This document shows positions 60,389-64,000 of a stretch of 64,000 nt of DNA, in pieces; position 1 is the stretch's first letter, and every line of letters begins with the position of its first letter. The position numbers were made by a program, and so were the translations under genes. A model generated the notes under the pieces. It made no database searches and was not told the origin of the DNA. It saw only the letters and a list, made by a program, of their open reading frames with translations. This stretch comes from Xanthomonas rydalmerensis (GTDB lineage Bacteria > Pseudomonadota > Gammaproteobacteria > Xanthomonadales > Xanthomonadaceae), in assembly GCF_033170385.1 (NCBI RefSeq), contig NZ_CP126170.1:4054001-4118000 (forward strand), in the 5' to 3' direction.

Positions 60389-62341
60389 TCAGCGCGGCGT
60401 TGCGGCGGCGTCGACCTGCAACTGCGCGTGCAGGATGCGGCGGATCTCCAGGATCGCCTGCGGCGTCTCCTGCACGCTGTGGCCCGAGGTGATCACCAGT
60501 TCGGAGACCGCGCCCGGCAGATGTGCGCTGCGGTACGGCACCAGCCCGTCGTCGGAATCGGCCAGCGGCACCGCCGGATCGCGGCGGGCGATGATGGTGT
60601 GGTAGCGCACCGCCGGCGCGATCGGCAACTCCGCCGCCGCGCGCACGAACGGGTCGGTGTCGCGCAGGTTGTCGATGCTGTTGGGCACGCGCACCGGCGC
60701 GCCATCGGGTCCGTCGATTCCCTGCAGCAAGGTGTTCAAGCGATCGAACAGCGTCACCGGCAGGCGTACCAGGCGCCCGGCCAGGCGCCCGAGGCGGCCT
60801 TCGGCGAAGGTGGTGCCGCGTTGCGGCGCGGCGATGAAGATGGCGCGGTCCACCTCCGGCAACGGCGCGAAGCGCAGCAGCGGCTGCAACTGCGCCAGCG
60901 CCTGCGGATCCAGCGGGCGGCGGTCGCCGCGTGCGCCGATCAGCTCGTTCCACAGCGTGTCGCCGGAGTCGCTGACCAACAGGCGCCCGATCACCCCGCC
61001 CATGCTGTGGCCGATCAGCACCATGTGCTGCGAGGCCGGCGCCTGCCCCTGCGGATCGAAATGGCGCAAGGTCTGCTGCAGCAGCGCATCGATCTGCGCA
61101 CGGTTCCAGGCGATCGGCATGTTGGTCGGGTAGTAGACCTGCCAGATCTGGTAGTGGCGGCGCAGCTGCTCGTCGCCCATCAACTCGTTGGCGACGTTGA
61201 CCCAGGCTTCCGGACTGCTGGCCAGGCCGTGCAGCATCAGGATGATGCGCCGGTCCGGATCGTACGGCTGCATCAGGTACAGATGCGGCTGCTCGATGCC
61301 ATCCTCGCGGCCGAGCATCGAGCGCAGCGACTGCCGCGCGAAGCCGGCACGGGCCAGCCACAGGCCGTAGGCGGCGGTGAAGTTGGCCGCCAGCGGCAGG
61401 CGCTGGCCGTGCACCTCGACCTCGCCATCGCGATACGGATCGTAGGGCGCGACCACCACGCTGCGGGTGTCCAGCACCTGCGCCAGGCTGTCGCCGTCGA
61501 AGCGCAGCAACACCGTGGTCGGCGCATAGGGCATCTCGCTGAAGGCCGGCGCGTGCGGGTCCGGCGCGGTCTTGGCAGCGGTTGCCGCGGTCGGGTCGCC
61601 GACCTTGGACGGCGCAATCTCCGCGACCAGCTCGGCGCCGAAACCGTCGCGCCGGTAGGTGCTGCGCAGGCCATCGAAGCGCAGCGTCGACGCCGGCAGC
61701 ATCGCGTCCGGCCGCGCCACCCCGCCGGGCAGGCGGAAACTGCCCATGTCCGCGCGCACCTGCCAGCCAGCCGTGCGCAGCATGTCGTCGTCGTGCAGCT
61801 CGCCGCTGGCGCTGCCGGCACGCCAGCGCAGGAACAGCTCGCCGACCACCTGCTGCACCGCGTAGTTGTAGTAGTCGCGCACCTGGGTCTGCCGGTCCTC
61901 GAAGGCGCGCGCACTGGCCGGACGCTGGGTGTAGAACAGATAGGCGTAGGCGTAGCGCGCGGCCTCCAGCCAGGCCTGCAGCGTCGCATCGTCCAGCGCC
62001 CTCGCCTGCCGCGGCGTGCGCACATTGGCCGCATGCACCCACAGCTCCGACAGGGTCGCCAGCCGCCGCTCCTGGTCCAGCCCCTGCAATGCGCGCAGCT
62101 GCGTGGCGCAGGCCGCAACGTCCGCCTCGCAAGTCTTGGGATCGAGCGCGAGCACGCGCAGCGTCTCCAGGCTGGCGTCGCTGAGCTTGCCGGTGCTGAG
62201 GACGTCGCCACGCTGGGTGGCGATGTAATCGGCGGCGCTGCGCGACTGCACGCTGACCATCGCGCAGCCGGTGCCGAGCAGCAGCGCGGCAGCCAACAGC
62301 CCGGTGCCGGCGCAGCGGGCAAGACGTGCGCGCAGGGTCAT
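60389..62341 (-). CDS. Lipoprotein alpha/beta-hydrolase (lipase/esterase family)
   Basis: A 650-residue protein with a lipobox (LLGTGCAM, Cys26), so probably anchored in the envelope after processing by Lgt. The first 360 residues are helical and not recognised. A PGAP1/lipase-like alpha/beta hydrolase follows, with LMLHGLASSPEAW (oxyanion), the nucleophile elbow GHSMGG (VLIGHSMGGVIGRLL), IFIAAPQRGTTFAEG and a late ITSGHSVQETP with the likely catalytic His. A role in lipid or ester degradation is likely, the specific substrate unknown. It starts 1 bp inside the DUF4105-like stop (ATGA), in an operon with the TetR regulator. Confidence 0.85.
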   Translation of the reverse strand: MTLRARLARCAGTGLLAAALLLGTGCAMVSVQSRSAADYIATQRGDVLSTGKLSDASLETLRVLALDPKTCEADVAACATQLRALQGLDQERRLATLSELWVHAANVRTPRQARALDDATLQAWLEAARYAYAYLFYTQRPASARAFEDRQTQVRDYYNYAVQQVVGELFLRWRAGSASGELHDDDMLRTAGWQVRADMGSFRLPGGVARPDAMLPASTLRFDGLRSTYRRDGFGAELVAEIAPSKVGDPTAATAAKTAPDPHAPAFSEMPYAPTTVLLRFDGDSLAQVLDTRSVVVAPYDPYRDGEVEVHGQRLPLAANFTAAYGLWLARAGFARQSLRSMLGREDGIEQPHLYLMQPYDPDRRIILMLHGLASSPEAWVNVANELMGDEQLRRHYQIWQVYYPTNMPIAWNRAQIDALLQQTLRHFDPQGQAPASQHMVLIGHSMGGVIGRLLVSDSGDTLWNELIGARGDRRPLDPQALAQLQPLLRFAPLPEVDRAIFIAAPQRGTTFAEGRLGRLAGRLVRLPVTLFDRLNTLLQGIDGPDGAPVRVPNSIDNLRDTDPFVRAAAELPIAPAVRYHTIIARRDPAVPLADSDDGLVPYRSAHLPGAVSELVITSGHSVQETPQAILEIRRILHAQLQVDAAATPR

Positions 62342-63414
62342 GGCGTGGCCGCCGGATCGTCGCCGGGAATGCCGGCGCGAATGCGCGTGGAGAAGTCGGC
62401 GTCAGCGCCCGCAACCCGCGCGCGTTCGCCGATACGGCCGCGCGCACGCAGCGTGGCCAGGCTGTAGCCGGGCATGAAGCCGTGCTGCGCGTAGACGTAG
62501 GAAGGCAGGTAGCCGGACAGCAGCAGGCGGACGTCGAGCGGTAGCGCGGGATCAAGCTTGCGCGCCAGTTCGAACACGATGGTGGTGCAGTTGCTGGTGG
62601 CGGTGTTGTAGAACCGCGGCGTGCGCTGCAATTGCTGCGCCCGCGCCACGTAGCCCAGGAACAGCTGGCGCAGTTGCGCGCGCGACAGGTTGAGCCGATA
62701 CAGGTACACGTCCTCGCCGCGCACGTTGCTGCGCACCGCCAGGATGTCGCGCTCGTCGGCGGCCACCATCACCTGCTCGAAATTGCGGAAGAATCCGGCC
62801 AGCGCCGAGAACGCCTCGCCGCGCTCCTTGCGGATCTCCAGCGAGAACACCACGCGACGGCCGTCGTCGAAGCCGAACGAGACCAGGGTGTGGGCGATCG
62901 CCGGCCCCATCCAGTACGACAGCGCCAGATCCGCCGAGGCCAGTCGGTCCAGATCGTAGCGGCGGGTCTCCCAGTGCGGGGTGTAGTCGTGGTCGCTGCG
63001 CCAGGCGAAGTTGCGCACGTTGTGCAAGGTGACCACATGCCCGTCCACCTGCGGCTGCAACAGTTGCGCGACATCGTCGGCCCAGTCGCGGTTCTGCTGC
63101 GGCTGCAGCGCCGACCAGCCCACCGCCATGCCCGCGCAACCGACCGCGAACAGCAGCGGCAGTACGCGGTACTCGCGCGGATGCCGCAGGCCCCATAGCG
63201 CAGCGGCGCCGAGCGCGGCCCACAGCAGCGCCGAGCCGTAGCGCACCACGGCGCCGGTATGCGGCAGGTAGCTCAGGAACAGCGCGCCCCACAGGCTGGC
63301 GGCAAGGATCGCCAGCATCGCCAGCGCGCGTGCCAGCCGCCGCGGCCAGCGCCGTCTGGGCGCGCCCGTGTCCGCCGCGGCGCGCTGCCGCGCAGCGCCG
63401 GCAGCGCGGCTCAC
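62338..63414 (-). CDS. DUF4105-like membrane protein
   Basis: A 358-residue protein from GTG 63414, which overlaps the TetR stop (GTGA). Three or so N-terminal membrane helices (residues about 28-105) are followed by a soluble domain with NVRNFAWRSDHDYTPHWETRRYDL (about 143-166), FGFDDGRRVVFSLEIRKERGE and NTATSNCTTIVFELAR. The pattern of His/Asp and NCTT is the DUF4105 signature as I recall it. Its function is unknown. It overlaps the lipase gene at its 3' end, so TetR-DUF4105-lipase form one operon. Confidence 0.82.
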   Translation of the reverse strand: MSRAAGAARQRAAADTGAPRRRWPRRLARALAMLAILAASLWGALFLSYLPHTGAVVRYGSALLWAALGAAALWGLRHPREYRVLPLLFAVGCAGMAVGWSALQPQQNRDWADDVAQLLQPQVDGHVVTLHNVRNFAWRSDHDYTPHWETRRYDLDRLASADLALSYWMGPAIAHTLVSFGFDDGRRVVFSLEIRKERGEAFSALAGFFRNFEQVMVAADERDILAVRSNVRGEDVYLYRLNLSRAQLRQLFLGYVARAQQLQRTPRFYNTATSNCTTIVFELARKLDPALPLDVRLLLSGYLPSYVYAQHGFMPGYSLATLRARGRIGERARVAGADADFSTRIRAGIPGDDPAATP

Positions 63415-63986
63415 AAGTCCGCCGCCGCTGCGGGCGTGGCCAGGGCGTGGCGCAGCAGGCGGCACCCCCGCTGCGCCAGCGCCTTGCGCTCGGCTTCGTC
63501 GCTGCCACGCTGGCAGGCGCCGAGCATGTCCATGGCCAACCCCAGATCCTGGTCGTCCAGGTCGGCACGGCACAGGCCGGCGGCGATCGCACGCTGCAGG
63601 TACGGCAGCAGGATCGCCATCGCCCGCGCATGCGCCGCGGCGATCGTCGGATGCTCGCGCGGCATCGACCGCCAATAGTCGGCCAGCGGCGCCGACATCG
63701 CGATGTGCTCGGCGACGTCGTACAGCAGCAGGAACAGCCCGTCCGGCCGCGTGCCGATCTCGCGCGCGCAGCCCTCCAGGCCGTCCAGGCCGCGTTCCAG
63801 CAGGGCCGCCATCAGTTCGGTGCGGTCGGCGAAATGGCGGTACAGGGTGGCGCGGCCGAGCCCGGCGCGCTCCACCACCAGTTCCAACGGCGCCAACACG
63901 CCATGCTCGCAGAACACCTCGTCGGCGGCGTCCAGCAACAGGCGGCGGCGGTGGGCGGTATCGGCTCGCATTTCCATGCGCGGCAT
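63411..63986 (-). CDS. TetR/AcrR-family transcriptional regulator
   Basis: A 191-residue repressor. The N-terminal helix-turn-helix is clear (LLLDAADEVFCEHGVLAPLELVVERAGLGRATLYRHFADRTELM, about 15-58). The C-terminal ligand domain is helical and not specific. Starts at 63986 and 63977 are both possible. Just upstream, ATTGTCCGATAATG joins a -10-like GATAAT to the start, leaving a very short or absent leader. It probably represses its own operon with the DUF4105-like and lipase genes. Effector unknown. The upstream gene is outside the window. Confidence 0.9.
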   Translation of the reverse strand: MPRMEMRADTAHRRRLLLDAADEVFCEHGVLAPLELVVERAGLGRATLYRHFADRTELMAALLERGLDGLEGCAREIGTRPDGLFLLLYDVAEHIAMSAPLADYWRSMPREHPTIAAAHARAMAILLPYLQRAIAAGLCRADLDDQDLGLAMDMLGACQRGSDEAERKALAQRGCRLLRHALATPAAAADL

Positions 63987-64000
63987 TATCGGACAATTTT

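Overview
The window is about 69% GC by eye, densely packed and almost entirely chromosomal housekeeping sequence from a gammaproteobacterium of the Xanthomonadaceae. Xanthomonas itself, or a very close relative, is the best fit. Support comes from the lptD-surA-pdxA-rsmA-apaG-apaH order, the close match of LptD to Xanthomonas LptD from its first residue, two large TonB-dependent receptors (one of the Xanthomonas/Caulobacter type), a LemA-TPM-TPM trio, and scattered GGAGCGGCTTCAGCCGCGAC palindromes of the kind common in this family. The species is not resolvable by reading alone. No rRNA, tRNA, CRISPR array, transposase or prophage gene was seen.

Layout. 1-1.7 kb: two adjacent ubiquinone-ring FAD hydroxylases (one cut by the window edge). 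1.9-3.0 kb: a probable solitary vitamin B12 importer (BtuM-like) followed at once by a PduO-type cobalamin adenosyltransferase. 3.0-3.9 kb: a histone-deacetylase-like hydrolase. 3.95-4.99 kb: an AT-rich island with one gene, a secreted tandem B-lectin protein resembling LlpA lectin-like bacteriocins. The island stops right at the GTG start of lptD. 5-12.2 kb: lptD-surA-pdxA, rsmA, apaG-apaH. 12.3-14.6 kb (minus): lgt-thyA-folA, each overlapping the next by 4 bp, with folA apparently extended at its N-terminus by an intergenic repeat. 14.6-15.3 kb: a repeat-rich spacer. 15.3-18.7 kb (minus): lemA with two TPM-domain genes, a TerC-family gene and dgkA. 18.9-26.4 kb (plus): a secreted SGNH hydrolase, then a two-component pair and an RND efflux permease plus adaptor. 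26.5-28.6 kb (minus): a second two-component pair. 28.7-32.5 kb: tesA divergent from ybbA-ybbP, the same arrangement as in E. coli. 32.7 kb: a secreted trypsin-like protease. 33.8-38.0 kb (minus): a Fur-box-controlled heme uptake cluster (hemP, TonB receptor, a short possible heme-handling protein, a DUF6607-like protein). 38.1-45.4 kb: aldo/keto reductase, nupC-ribokinase, a DUF4893-like protein, dusB, a methyltransferase and a YdjM-like membrane hydrolase. 45.5-47.8 kb: two tandem secreted paralogs of unknown family and a small secreted protein. 47.9-53.0 kb (minus): a large TPR-membrane-PAS protein, an LpxH-like phosphoesterase and a fused acyltransferase/GNAT protein that may make ornithine-type lipids. 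53.2-54.4 kb: metK with a strong terminator. 54.6-54.8 kb: palindromic repeats. 54.8-60.0 kb (minus): TonB receptor, PI-PLC-like phospholipase and histidine-acid phosphatase, which look like one outer-membrane nutrient-capture locus for phosphorylated inositols or similar esters. 60.4-64.0 kb (minus): TetR regulator, DUF4105-like membrane protein and lipoprotein lipase in one overlapping operon.

The best candidates for something unusual are the LlpA-like lectin island beside lptD, the TonB-phospholipase-phosphatase locus, the repeat-extended folA start, the OlsF-like fused acyltransferase, and the unassigned tandem secreted paralogs. Starts were chosen from Shine-Dalgarno-like sequences, overlaps with neighbours and family length; several are GTG or TTG and are marked uncertain. 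All family names rest on recalled motifs, since no search was run.
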